A DNA stretch of 64,000 nucleotides from Posidonia oceanica (Eukaryota > Streptophyta > Magnoliopsida > Alismatales > Posidoniaceae). Shown here one piece after another: positions 36,726 through 47,175 of the stretch. Under the pieces are notes generated by a model. It did no database searches. It saw only the letters and a list, made by a program, of their open reading frames with translations, and was not told where the DNA came from. The stretch is taken from the NCBI GenBank assembly GCA_037176725.1, contig JAZBRS010000049.1:30062001-30126000 (forward strand), read 5' to 3'. How positions within the stretch are numbered: the first letter of the stretch is position 1; every line of letters starts with the position of its first letter. The translations under genes were made by a program, and so were the position numbers.

Positions 36726-36792
36726 AGTTTTATTTACAGCATCTAGGGGATGCCCCTAGAGTTACCCTCCATCAGTAGAGGTAGGAGCCTTT

Positions 36793-37563
36793 CTAGGCGG
36801 GCTCGTCATGGTCGACATTCCCATCATCTTCGAGAAGCTCATGGTTGGCCCTTGGATTGGGGTCAACTTCAGGTCTTTGAGGTTGATGGCCTTCAGAGAG
36901 ATCAGCTGTGAGGCGGTGGACCCTGTCTACGAGTCGTTGTGACTTGCGTAGAGTTTGCCCCGGCCTTTGCTCCAAAGAGGAAGAGATGCCTGGAGCTGGA
37001 GGAGGCGGAGGCTTAGAAGCGGCGGTGCCGGAAGAAGAGGGAGAAGAAGAAAGAAGTGGCCGATCCGGAGGTTCGGGAGCGGTAGTGTCGGAAGAAGAAG
37101 GAGAAGAAGAAAGAGGTGGCCGATCCGGAGGTTCGGGGGTCGGTGCGCCTAACAGTGGTGGCGACGGTGTTGCAGTCTGACCTTCGTGAGGCTCTGCTAG
37201 CAACTCTTCTACAGTCTGACCTTCGTGAGGCTCTATTGCTACAGTCTGGCCTTCGTGAGGCTCTACTGTCAACTCCCTTGCAGTCTGACCTTCGTGAGAC
37301 TCTGCTGGCAATTCAAGTGTTTGGAATAAGCCGGAAATGTTTACGTCGGTTGTGTCCTCTGCACTTTGGAGAGTGTGTTTGATTGATTGCGCCAAAATAA
37401 TATTTCCCAGGGGGGATGAATTCGGGTCGAATATCCCTAAGCTGGTAAAATGTCCTTGTAGATTCCATTATAATGGTCGTCCGTCAGGGAACTGGTCGAA
37501 ATTGAGTCCTCCCCTTCCTTCTCTATCACAAGCCTTTACTGGCTCCTTCATTCCCTTTCCTTC
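36793..37563 (-). pseudogene. G-patch remnant and EPHEGQT-repeat linker of B
   Basis: On the minus strand from 37,563: the second half of a G-patch-like motif (GKGMKEPVK...GRGGL), then a linker with four to five copies of EPHEGQT, then Pro/Ser-rich sequence (PPDRPPLSSSPSSS) and an acidic end (LLEDDGNVD). The ORF from Met 37,395 is 200 codons and stops in ...DEPA. C has the same stop at 45,218, so it is probably the natural end of the gag-pro frame. Confidence 0.8.
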
Positions 37564-37792
37564 TATAGATACCCCATTTTGGCACTCCCTTCATGTTAGG
37601 ATAGTCTCTTGCATTAAGTCGCTCTTAGAAGCCCTCCACCAATTCCTGAATGTCTCACTTGAGCCAAATGTTCCCCTCAAAATCTAAAATGCTATCCTTA
37701 TCAAAGCCCCAAATGTTAGCAACCTGAGTGTTCTTCACGTCCTGACCAAATTTGGAAGTTAAACTGATTATGGGTGTTGTCCGCTGGCTTCT

Positions 37793-38095
37793 CAGCGTAC
37801 AACGTTGGCCGCTGGTTCTCCAGCGGCTAACATTGGCTGCTGGTTTTCCAACGTCCAACGTGGCAACCCAGTCAGCCCAAAGCTTTCCTTATTTGGCCTA
37901 ATCCAAAAATCATGTTTTTGGCTTCTTTGGAACATGTTGACCGGTCAAAGCCATCAAGGCCGAGTTTAATCACACTTAAAGACTCCTTAATTGGAGAATC
38001 TTCTCTGATCCTGGCAGTTATGCCTCGGAGGTCGTTATATGCGGGTACTCTCGCTTATAACTTTATACGCTGGTTTTCCAGCATTTAACACTTCT
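37793..38095 (+). promoter_or_regulatory. AACGTT-type palindrome cluster upstream of the C LTR TATA box
   Basis: Contains GCGTACAACGTTGGCCGC, CCAACGTCCAACGTGG, and ACGCTGGTTTTCCAGCATTT, within 60-360 bp upstream of the TATA box at 38,154. AACGTT is an ACGT-core hexamer (a 'T-box' in the bZIP-site literature). The regulatory role is inferred. Confidence 0.5.
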
Positions 38096-38153
38096 GAAAC
38101 AGGAAACTCTGCTGACTTGGCATTTGTGTCTTTTTTTGTTCCTCCCCTGCTTC

Positions 38154-38160
38154 TATAAAA
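38154..38160 (+). promoter_or_regulatory. TATA box of the C LTR
   Basis: TATAAAA in the context CTTCTATAAAAGCAGGGG, about 800 bp before the LTR end. In the solo LTR the matching site reads AATAAAA on the sense strand, so that copy has lost the first T. Confidence 0.65.
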
Positions 38161-38958
38161 GCAGGGGTACCCCCACAGAGTTCAAGGCTGGAATTTGGAG
38201 AGAGAAAAGTAGTGTTGGAATTTTTGGAACTCACATGCTCTCTCGAGATTAAAAATCTTAGAGAAGTGAGGTCCTTTAGAATTGAAAGAGAGAAGAGAGA
38301 TTTGGAAAGGAGGAGAGTCTTCGAAAAGCTTGAGGGTCCCTTTGTCGTTGTTGGCTTCATGTCAACATAGTTTGCACCTTGTGCATAGACAGAGGGGGCT
38401 CTATTTCATTTGTTTTCTTTTCATTTCTGATATCACGTGTTTAATTCCATAGCATAATCAAGCATTTTATTTTCAAGTTCATGTATTGTTTTAGCTAGGC
38501 ATACATCTCTGTTAGTTGCAACTGGGGGGATCAAACCCCTCGGGTACGTATTTCACTATGCCTTCTTTATTTTCTTTTCTACTAATTCTAGATAGGTTAC
38601 TGCACATATTGATCCATCTTTTTATTGTTTTGTTTCTTTTTCTTTGCTAACGTTTGTCATACAAGGAGGAAGAAGGAAGAAAGAGCTCACCAAGCACGGG
38701 CACCCTTGGGCAACGCTGGCGTTGTCCCAAGGTAGTTGAATCCGCAACCACATTACATCTCTCCAAGGCGTCTCGAGGGTCGGCGAAAGCGAACCGAGAG
38801 TGGCGATCACACCGATTCCATCACACGTGGAGTGACAGAGTCGAATACAAAAAAGGGGACCCCGAGAAAGAGCGGATAGAGCAAAAGAGCAAAAGAAGCC
38901 TCTTCTTCCCCCACCCTCCTCCTCTCTTCTCACCTCCCAAAACCCCATATCCATAGTC

Positions 38959-38975
38959 TGGCGATCACGGTGGGA
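38959..38975 (+). promoter_or_regulatory. Primer-binding site of C
   Basis: TGGCGATCACGGTGGGA, three nucleotides after the LTR end; begins with TGG as expected for pairing with a tRNA 3' CCA. I cannot name the tRNA with certainty. Confidence 0.7.
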
Positions 38976-39005
38976 TGGCTAAAAGTGCTTCTGTGCAAGG
39001 TAAGT
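38974..39005 (+). other. Possible leader micro-exon and splice donor of C
   Basis: An ATG overlapping the PBS end opens MAKSASVQ and runs straight into a consensus donor AAG|GTAAGTAAG (donor GT at 39,000). Pyrimidine-rich acceptor candidates lie before gag, for example TTTTTCTTTGCAG near 40,230. If used, gag would gain an N-terminal leader peptide by splicing. This is inference. Confidence 0.4.
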
Positions 39006-40545
39006 AAGCCTTTCTTCCTTCTTCCTCCTCCATTATTGACATTCTTAGTTTAGTTTTAATTTCTTAATTTTTTCCATAAGTTTTAAGGTAGCGGTGAAAT
39101 TCCTCGTAGTGTTTTGAGGCACCGTGACCCTTTTCCATTTTTTTCCTTACGTCCAAATAACCAAAATCACCTCCCCTTTTCTCTGGATTCATGGGTGTGG
39201 AGGTGGTTTGTAAAAACCACTATTTTTTGGAAAAAAATACTATCAGTACGTTATACACGTGATCTGGCGCGTCTAACATTGGACGCTGCAATATCCGCGT
39301 CTAACGACCATTGAACAGAAACCTTTTGTTTTAAATTTTCTCTTATTTTTGTTTTCATAACTGGCCCAAGGCCTGAAGTGTGAGGTGATCGGCTTTGCCG
39401 TAGGGACCGGAACTTCAGTTTCTTTGGGTGCTTTGCAAAAAATAACAAAAAAAAAATCGAATCTTTTTTATGACTTGCATGGCCCTCATTGGGAAGTAAT
39501 TGCTTGTGACATTTCTTGGGTTATATAAGTAACCGTCTAGGTCCCAAGCACCTCTGTTGCAAAGGGCTTAGGAAAGGTACTTGTATTGTCATTATCTTTC
39601 ACTAGGGGCCCTCCTTCTCCCTTGGCCTTTTGTGAAAGATAATTAGAACCTCAAGCTTTAACTTGTATTCTTTCCTCCCCCTTTCAGTGGTTTGATTATT
39701 TCATTGGTGTGTGGATACGTGAGCGACCCGATCAATCCCGAGTACGTTGGGCTCTACCTCTACGAGGTAGGGACCTAAGTGTATTCAGGTTCCCCCTAGC
39801 ATACTCAGGAGTTGAGGTAGGGGGTAGTACCAATAATATTCACCTATTTTGTGAGGAGCCCTAGAAATTCCAAAAAAGAAGCCATACCTAAGCCTTAAGG
39901 AACTTAAAGAGTTACAGCAGGTTTAAAGCACTAATCTCAAAGCGAAAAAAAATTAAAACCTTAAATCGCTGTATGAAAGTGTTTCTGTGCAGTTCTCTGA
40001 AACAAGGCGTTAGCCATTGAGATCCCTGCGTTTAACGTTATACGCAGCAGGTTCCGCGTCTAACACATTCTTTGTGTGGCTGTTATATTTTAGCTCCTTT
40101 GTGATTTGTTTGGCAGGGGAAGACATTGGAAAAAACCCATAACAGTGACAGTTCTGTTTTATTTTTACTTTTTACTTTTTTTAGGAATTTGTATTAAAAT
40201 TTCCAAGTTCTTGTAATTTCTTTTTCTTTGCAGTTGTAAATCCTTCAAAAAGAAAAAAAAAAGAAGAGAAAAGCCAAAACAAAAAAAAAGAAGAAAAGAA
40301 AAAATCATATAAAAAAAGAGAGAGCAAAAAATCAGAAAAAAAAAGAGAAGAAAAAAAAAACAGAAAACAAAAAAAAAGAGAAAAAGGAGAGAGAGGAAAA
40401 GCTGAAAAGAAAAGACAGGAGAAGAATAGAGGAATACTATTAAAGTTGTTGTACGCCTGACATAGTGCGTCCAACGTTATACGCTTTACTCTGAGGCATA
40501 TTACACCCTAAAGTCACTTCCATCTCATTATCAAAAGCTGCGGCA
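39006..40545 (+). other. 5' leader of C, no gene
   Basis: Non-coding. It holds AACGTT/ACGC palindrome motifs at about 39,248-39,312, 40,008-40,068 and 40,450-40,492 (for example GCGTTTAACGTTATACGC), like those near the TATA boxes elsewhere in the window, and an A/G-rich simple tract before gag. Confidence 0.6.
40236..40438 (+). repeat. Purine (A/G) low-complexity tract
   Basis: About 200 bp of AAAAAGAGAAGA-type sequence immediately upstream of gag; also read as low-complexity ORFs on the minus strand. Confidence 0.9.
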
Positions 40546-42476
40546 ATGATGAACCAAATCCATGAAGCTGAACAGCCGGAAAGAGAGAGGTCAGACTCAG
40601 CAAGTACCTCGGGAGAGGAGCCCACAATCTACCACCCAATCACCAGAGAAGCCTTAGATCCGGACTCAATCCAGTACAAAGCCATGTACCAGTTCTTAAA
40701 CGAAGAGACATCAGCCCAACGAGGCCATGTCAGAACAACCTCCAGCAACCACCCCATCTCGGTGAAGGACAACGAAGGCCAGTTGCGGACCATACCCCTA
40801 AAGATCTATACCAGGGACAAAATGGCAACCCACCGCCGAACACAAACCACCCAGGTCAGGGCACAGCGCTCAACGGAGCTTATAACTCAAGGGCCAACCC
40901 CTTGATTCAAGAACACAGTTACATGCCACATGGCGAATACAAGGAAGGAGTCCATCTAAGACATCTCCAACCACCTCTGGCAGGCAATCAGCCTCAGCCA
41001 AATCATCATTACCACTAGGCATCTCCGCTGCGATACGAGCAGGTCGCACCTCAACACTTCTGCAACAGCTACCTCCATCAGCAGCAAAAACATCCGTCCT
41101 TCAATTCACATGTCCCGACCCCATCAGCCGGGATAACAAATTTGGATGAGATGAGAAAAATGCTTAGTGCATTAGGGGTACATACCTAGGCTCCGGCAAA
41201 CTTTGACATGAGCCGGTTTCCTCCATTCAGATTACCTCCAGGCTTCAAGTACCCGAAGACTCCCAAGTTCAACGGAACCACTAACCCACTCAATCACCCA
41301 GTGTAGTTCCAAATGGAGTCAGCCCTCTACTTTCATGATTTGGGGCTTGTGGTACACCTGTTCTTCTACTCACTCACGGGAGAGCCCATGGATTGGTTTC
41401 TCACTCTCTCCAAGGAAGACCTCAGCAGCTTTGATAAAATCAGAGAGAGCTTGCTCACAAAATACCAGCACAAGATAGACTCCAAGCCAACCTTCCACGA
41501 CCTAAGCAAGGAGGTCATGAAGCAAGGTGAAAGCTGGGTAACATTTGCCAACAGATGGCGGGAAATGGCGGCTAGATCAGGGCTGACCATTCTGGAGAGA
41601 CAAGTGGTGCAGACCCTCATTGCATATACCACTGGACCAATGAAGAAAGGGCTAGTAAACGCCTATTGTCCCAATGTAACGGCCTTATATGAAGTGGCGG
41701 CCTCCGTTAAAGAAAATCTGCATGAATTCATGGAGGAGCCAAAGAAGAGCCGAAAAGCACAGGTGGTAGAGGGAGTGACCGGAGTCGTCAACAAGATGAG
41801 TCCCGCACCAAGGCCATTCGAACAAAGGGCTATACTAGCATCACAACAGCCAACATGGAGCCACCCTCCTCCTCAGCAACAACAAGCCTGGAGCCACCCT
41901 CCTCCTCAGCAACAGCCAACCTGGAGCCACCCTCCTCCTCAACAACAGCAAGCCTAGAGCCACCCTTCTCAGCAGCAGCAGGCATGGAATAACCCTCCCC
42001 CTCAGCAACAGATCCGCCCTATGTGGAATGCTCCCCGGTAGCAATGGACTAGGGGTAATCAAAATGGCCAGGCCAACAATAGAAATCCCCCCAACAACAC
42101 TGGGAATGGGAGCGGTTATCACAATGTTCCCCCTCCATTGCCACGCAAAAAGGGAAGAAGAGACCATTACCCTCCTCTACCAGTCACACTGGCAGATATG
42201 TTCATAGAACTAGAGGAAGCAAAAGCACTCGAATTCCCGCCAACTAGGCCTGAATTGCCAAATTGTGACCAGAGTAAATACTACCCGTTCCATAGAATGC
42301 ATGGTCACAACATCAATGACTGCTGGACTTTCAGGGACATAGTCTATGACATGGTAGAGGCAGATGTGTTTGAATGGGATGTCCTGGTCAAAAGAGCCGA
42401 ACAGAGAAAGCAGACAGGGACGTCTCAACAGGTCTACAACGACCCTCTCCCCAAACACCAAGTCATGGTATTCTAG
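40546..42476 (+). pseudogene. gag of C, broken
   Basis: The N-terminal piece starts at Met 40,546 (119 codons); a 1-nt shift near 40,870 moves homology into the next frame. The capsid-like core is visible from FRLPPGFKYPKTPKFNG (about 41,220) through GEPMDWFLTL and ESWVTFANRWREM. A Gln/Pro stretch with four to five copies of WSHPPPQQQ lies at about 41,850-42,000. A degenerate knuckle (YYPFHRMHGHNINDCWTFRD) lies near 42,280-42,340. Stops at 41,172, 41,305, 41,955 and 42,042 are all TAG. From 41,313 on it shares one phase with both proteases downstream. Confidence 0.85.
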
Positions 42477-43316
42477 GACGAGCAACTCCCTAATCCACTA
42501 ACATCAAAGGATTGGGACAACCATGTTGTACTAGAGGAGGACTGTGACAGCCAAGCTGAGCAATGGGGAATAATCTCACATGATGATTGGGACAGTGAGG
42601 CAGACGAGGGACTAACAGTGAAGGAGCTCCTTAGCCAGTTCAACCTCACAGTAGTAGTGGAGGAACCACAAGAAGACATAGAGGAAGAAAGTCAAGTTCA
42701 AAAAGCCAATCAGCAATTTGAACGGGAAAATATAGTCTTCAAAGATTCGGAGCTTCCGCCCCCACATAAGCAAGAGCTGCCGCTTGTCATCACAGTGGGC
42801 ATCAATGATCATGTGCTGCAAGGAGTATTGGTTGACACTAGAGCAAGCCGAAGCCTCAGTTTTCTCTCCACACTCCAGCACTTAGGGCTAAATGAGGGCA
42901 AGCTAGATAGAACTCCCTTTATGTGCACTGGGTTTGATTAGAAAGAGAAATTGGCACTAGGGACAATACCCATGGAAATCACAGTCGGTCCTTTGACCAG
43001 TATCACTTCGGTGATCATTATGAAGGAAGAAGTCCTGGAGCCACTCATCCTAGGGAGGTCTTGGCTAGCGGAGGTCGGGGTTGTAGCATCTTCGATTCAT
43101 CAAATGCTAAAATTCAAATACCAAGGAGCGGTCGTCAGCATTCCAGCTAATCGACCAGGGATTCTATACACGTTCAAGATGCTAGAGCCACAAATTGCGA
43201 CCCTTCGGGAAGAGGAGGAGTCACAACGTCTGCCATGGAGAAAATCACCGCTATGGGATCCCAAGTCGCTGTCGCCACTAGTCTCCCCAATCTTCAGAGT
43301 AGCAAGGCCACCATAA
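42477..43316 (+). pseudogene. First retropepsin-like domain of C
   Basis: In the gag phase after a TAG at 42,475. An acidic region is followed by FKDSELPPPHKQELPLVITV and the catalytic-site block GVLVDTRASRSLSF, where Asp-Thr is kept and Ala-Ser takes the place of Gly. C-terminal hallmark: LILGRSWLAE, then a strand-like segment MLKFKYQGAVVSI. A TAG at 42,939 splits it. It has all the parts of a plant gypsy protease, but a second such domain follows 0.6 kb downstream in the same phase. It might be the active protease, an inactive partner for an intramolecular dimer, or a decayed duplicate. Confidence 0.75.
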
Positions 43317-44231
43317 AGTCAATTGCTGGCCCTCAACACTTCAATACTCTGGAGCACTGCTATTCCATCATCCCTAATCTTTCGAGTACCAACAGGGCAG
43401 CAAGCTAGAGCCACAAAGCTACCGGAGCTTGGCGGATCTATAAGGAAGGAGTCTATCTTCGCCTGGCCGCTCAAGAAGGGAGCATCCAAAGGAAATGAGG
43501 CTGCTGCACCCATCACCAGATGAGGGAGGCTGTCAAATCGAATCGTACCACCAGCAGAGCAAACAGAGCCGGTCAGACCTGAAGTAGGACCCGGGTCGGC
43601 GGAATATGACATCTTAGAGCAATTAAAGAAGACGCAGGCCAGGATCTCGATCTATGACCTCATAAACAGCTCAAATCAACACTAGAAAGCTTTGCTAGAA
43701 GTGCTAGAGAAGGCCCAAGTTGCCGCAGACATGCCAGCGGAGGAACTCCATATCATACCTACAGCAGCCTTTGTAGAGCCAATCATTACCTTTGCTGATA
43801 GCGAGTTGGCTCCAATAGAGAGGAGAAAAGCTCCATTGAATGTAACCATTTCTATAAACAATCACTTAATTTCTGAAGTGCTCATAGATACTGCTGCATC
43901 AATGAACATTTGCTCGTTGAATACAATACGAGCCTTGGGCGTGAATGAGGCCTCCTTAACCCCCATTGATATGACGATTGCCGGGTATGATGACAGCAAA
44001 AGAAAAGCGCACGGCAGGTGGACCACAAAGATAGGGATAGGACCAGCTCAGGTTCTAACCCAACTAATCGTCATAGACATCAATGTACCATACTAGATCA
44101 TCCTAGGGAGACAATGGCTAGACAGTTTAAAAGGAGTATCATCTCCTCGGCACCAATGCCTGAAATTCCCACACGATGGGAAAATCATCAAGATAGCGGG
44201 AGACATACCAGGCCAAGAAGCAGAGGCAAAT
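43317..44231 (+). pseudogene. Inter-protease linker and second retropepsin-like domain of C
   Basis: Same phase as the first protease. The segment before it has the Tat-protease lead motif (YDILEQLKKTQARISIYDLI, then ALLEVLEKAQV), followed by FADSELAPIERRKAPLNVTI and the catalytic-site block EVLIDTAASMNICSL. LGRQWLDSL follows a TAG at 44,094. The lead motif identifies this as the counterpart of the single protease in element A. The linker from 43,317 to about 43,600 is also in phase, with a TAA at 43,317 and a TGA near 43,521. Confidence 0.78.
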
Positions 44232-45218
44232 GTGATATACCTGCCGCACCAGTTCAGTGTGCGAGAGAAGCTGACCCATGCCAAAAAATGCAAGAATGTC
44301 GTATCTATGGTCGAGCTAAGGGACAAGTGGGCCAGGCCTAGGTTATTTCACAAGAAGGAACCCTCCAAAAGCAAAAGACCATCCATGAATGTGGGATGGG
44401 AGATCACGAGGAGAATTGGCTACAAGAAAGGCCAAGGCTTAGGCCAAGAAGGAAAGGGAATGAAGGAGCTAGTGAAGGCCTATGACAAAGAAGGAAGGGG
44501 AGGACTCGGTTTCGACCAGTTCCCCGACAGACGACCAATACAGTGGAATCTACAAGGACATTTTACTAGTGTAGGGATATTCGACCCAAATTCATCCCCC
44601 GGGGGAAATATTATTTTGGCGCAATCAACCAAACACACTCTCCAAAGTGCAGAGGACACAGCCAGCATTAAAATTTCCGGCTTATTCCAAACACTTGAAT
44701 TGCCAGCAGAGCCTCACAAAGGTTAGACTGCAAGGGAGTTGACAGTAGAGCCTCTCGAAGGCCAGACTGTAGCAGTAGAGCCTCACGAAGGTCAAACTGC
44801 AGAAGAGTTGCCAGTAGAGCCTCACGAAGGTCAAACTGCAACATCGCCGCCACCACTGTTAGGCGCACCGGCCCCCAAACCTCCGGATCGGCCACCCTTT
44901 TCTTCTTCTCCCTTTTCTTCCGACGTCGCCACTCCCGAACATCCGGATCGGCCATCTCTTTCTTCTTCTCCCTCTTCTTCCGACACCGCCGCTTCCAAGC
45001 CTCCGCCTCCTCCAGCTCCGGACATCTCTTCCTCATTGGAGCAAAGGCTAGGGCAAACTCTACGCAAGTCACAACGACTCGTAGACAAGGTCCGCCGCCT
45101 CACGGTTGATCTCTCTGAAGGTCTGCAACCTCAGAGACCTGAAGTTGACCCTGATCTAGGGGCCGACCATGAGCTTCTCGAAGATGATGGGAACGTCAAC
45201 CCCGACGAGCCCGCCTAG
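44232..45218 (+). pseudogene. G-patch and EPHEGQT linker of C (end of the gag-pro frame)
   Basis: G-patch-like motif GWEITRRIGYKKGQGLGQEG...GRGGLGFDQ follows protease 2, as in betaretroviral protease C-termini. A Glu/Gly-rich linker with EPHEGQT-type repeats follows, then Pro/Ser-rich sequence and the acidic end LLEDDGNVNPDEPA. The TAG near 44,725 interrupts the phase; the stop at 45,216-45,218 is shared with B and is probably the natural terminus. Confidence 0.78.
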
Positions 45219-47175
45219 AGAGGCTCCTACCTCTACTAATGGAGGTAACTCTAGGGGCATCCCCCTAGATGCTGTAAATAAAACTTTGTTTAATTCTACA
45301 TTGTTTTCATTTCCTAGGAATAAAGGTAATTTACTTTCTGTTTTCAATAAGGGAGAGGATCACCATGTTAGTTCTAGCAGCTCACAGTCAACTTCGACCA
45401 CCGCTTCCAAAACTGTGCGCATGTGTCAATACACAGAGGCATTGCCTCAGGAGTTGGCTACTGCCAACATGGTCTTCCTAGTAGAAGAGTTTGATCGGTT
45501 TGGGAATTGCAGGAATAGAGGCGTATGAGTTGGTTAGCTGCAGTAATGAGGAAGAAGATCAAGAGGCCGACTCTGACCTCCTTAAGCACCTCATGGACAA
45601 ATATGATGAGCAAACCAAGGCAGCTGAAGAAGAGACCGTGGAGGTCAACTTGGGAACCGGCGAAGAGACAAAACCAATACTCATAAGTGCAAGCCTGAGC
45701 CCAAAAGAGCGGGAGGAAATGGTCCAAATCTTGAAAGAATTTGTGGATGTGCTGGCCTTCAAGTACGAGAATATGCCTAGACTACAATCAGCCCTAGTGG
45801 AACACCTGCTTCCACTAAACTTTGGAACCAAGCCCGTCAAGCAGAAGCTAAGGCGACTAAGGCCGGAACTCGCCCTCAAAGTCAAAGAAGAAATTGACAA
45901 GCTCTACAAAGCAAAATTCGTCAGAGTGGTTGTGTATCCCAGTTGGGTCTCAAATATAATACCAGTGGCCAAAAAGGACGGGAAGGTTCGGGTTTGCATT
46001 GACTATCGCAACCTCAACGCCGCCTGTATCAAGGATGACTTTCCTTTGCCACCTATTGACTTGCAAGTGGACAATACAGCAGGACTTGAGATGCTATCTT
46101 TCATGGATGGTTTCTCCAATTACAACCAGATTAAGCTAGCAGAGGAGGACCAAGAGAAGACGTCGTTCATCACACCATGGGGGACATACTGCTACGTAGT
46201 CCTGCCATTCGGTCTCTAGAACGCCGGCGCAACATATCAGAGAGCGATGATGGCCATCTTCCACGACATGATGCACGATTGCATGGAAGTGTACGTTGAC
46301 GATATCTTGGTCAAATCAAGAACAAGGGAGGCACACTTTGAGGCATTGAGAAGGGTATTGAGTAGAGGAAGGCAATATCAGCTGAAAATGAACCTAAAGA
46401 AATGTGTGTTTGGGGTAACCGCCGGGAAGCTACTGGGCTTCATCATCAGCAAAAGAGGAATTGGGGTGGACCCACAGAAGGCCAGAGCAATTGCATAGAT
46501 GCTGCCACCTCGAAACATCAAGGAACTCAGGGGACTTATCGGCCATTTACAGTTCATCTGGAGATTCATCTCACAGCATGCAGATTGATGTAAGCCGTTT
46601 TATGAGTTACTGAAGGGAGGAAGGGAATTCACCTAGGATGAGAAATGCCATAATGCTTTTGATGAACTCAAAGCATATCTCATGACTCCCTTAGTCTTGT
46701 CAGCGCCTATGTTAGGGTAGCCCTTACTACTTTATGTGGCAATCACTGTATCATCAATAGGGGTAGTGCTAGCTCAACATGATGAGGATGGAAAGAAGGA
46801 AAAAGCATCTACTATCTGAGTAGAACTTTCCTGGGTTACGAAGAGAAGTATACAACCATAGAAAAGCACTACTTGGCCTTGGTATGGACATCTCAAAAGT
46901 TGAGACACTACTTCCTAGCCCATAAAGTCTGTTACATTACCAAAATGGACCCAATCAAGTATATGTTCGAGAAGCCAGCCCTCTCTGGAAGATTGGCAAG
47001 GTGGCAACTCCTCCTCACTGAATTCGACTTGCAATATGTGTCCTAGAAGGCAGTCAAGGGGCAGGCCATTGCAGATCACCTGGCAGAACTACCAATAGAA
47101 GATTATCAACCAATCCGAACAGACTTCCCCGATGAGGAGATACTGGAAATAGAAGCCACCGAGTCTCCCACTCAA
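45169..47175 (+). pseudogene. Reverse transcriptase and first RNase H of C, broken
   Basis: The pol frame opens before the gag-pro stop (overlap at least 45,169-45,218) in the +1 phase. An indel near 45,505 shifts it relative to B. RT motifs: VRVCIDYRNLN, SFMDGFSNYNQIK and YVDDIL at about 46,290. Stops interrupt at 46,217, 46,496, 46,634, 47,044 and others; four of these correspond to CAG or TGG in B. The first RNase H lacks its first Asp, as in B. Confidence 0.87.

Larger units (their letters stand above)
33762..37563 (-). mobile_element. Fragment B of a second Tat-type retrotransposon
   Basis: Minus-strand fragment holding, in sense order, the end of a G-patch, the linker, RT, two RNases H and half of integrase. 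It is about 90% similar by eye to element C (44,450-48,240, plus strand), so the two form a long inverted repeat. It is truncated by the A2 junction on one side and by the 5' LTR of C on the other. Confidence 0.88.
37564..38955 (+). repeat. 5' LTR of element C, 1.39 kb
   Basis: Starts TATAGATACCCCATTTTGGC and ends CCATATCCATA. The solo LTR at 54,749-56,152 (reverse orientation) has intact TGTAGATACC...CCACA, so both termini here look decayed by G-to-A and C-to-T changes. It contains a TATA box at 38,154 and AACGTT-type palindromes upstream of it. It is followed by a PBS, which fixes it as a 5' LTR. Confidence 0.9.

Noticed and set aside
37564..38955. Solo LTR inserted in fragment B
   Set aside because: The flanks are CCTTC on the left and GTCTG on the right, so there is no target-site duplication, and a PBS and gag follow; it is the 5' LTR of element C.
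40181..40474. Phe/Ser-rich minus-strand ORF
   Set aside because: Translation of the A/G simple tract before gag.
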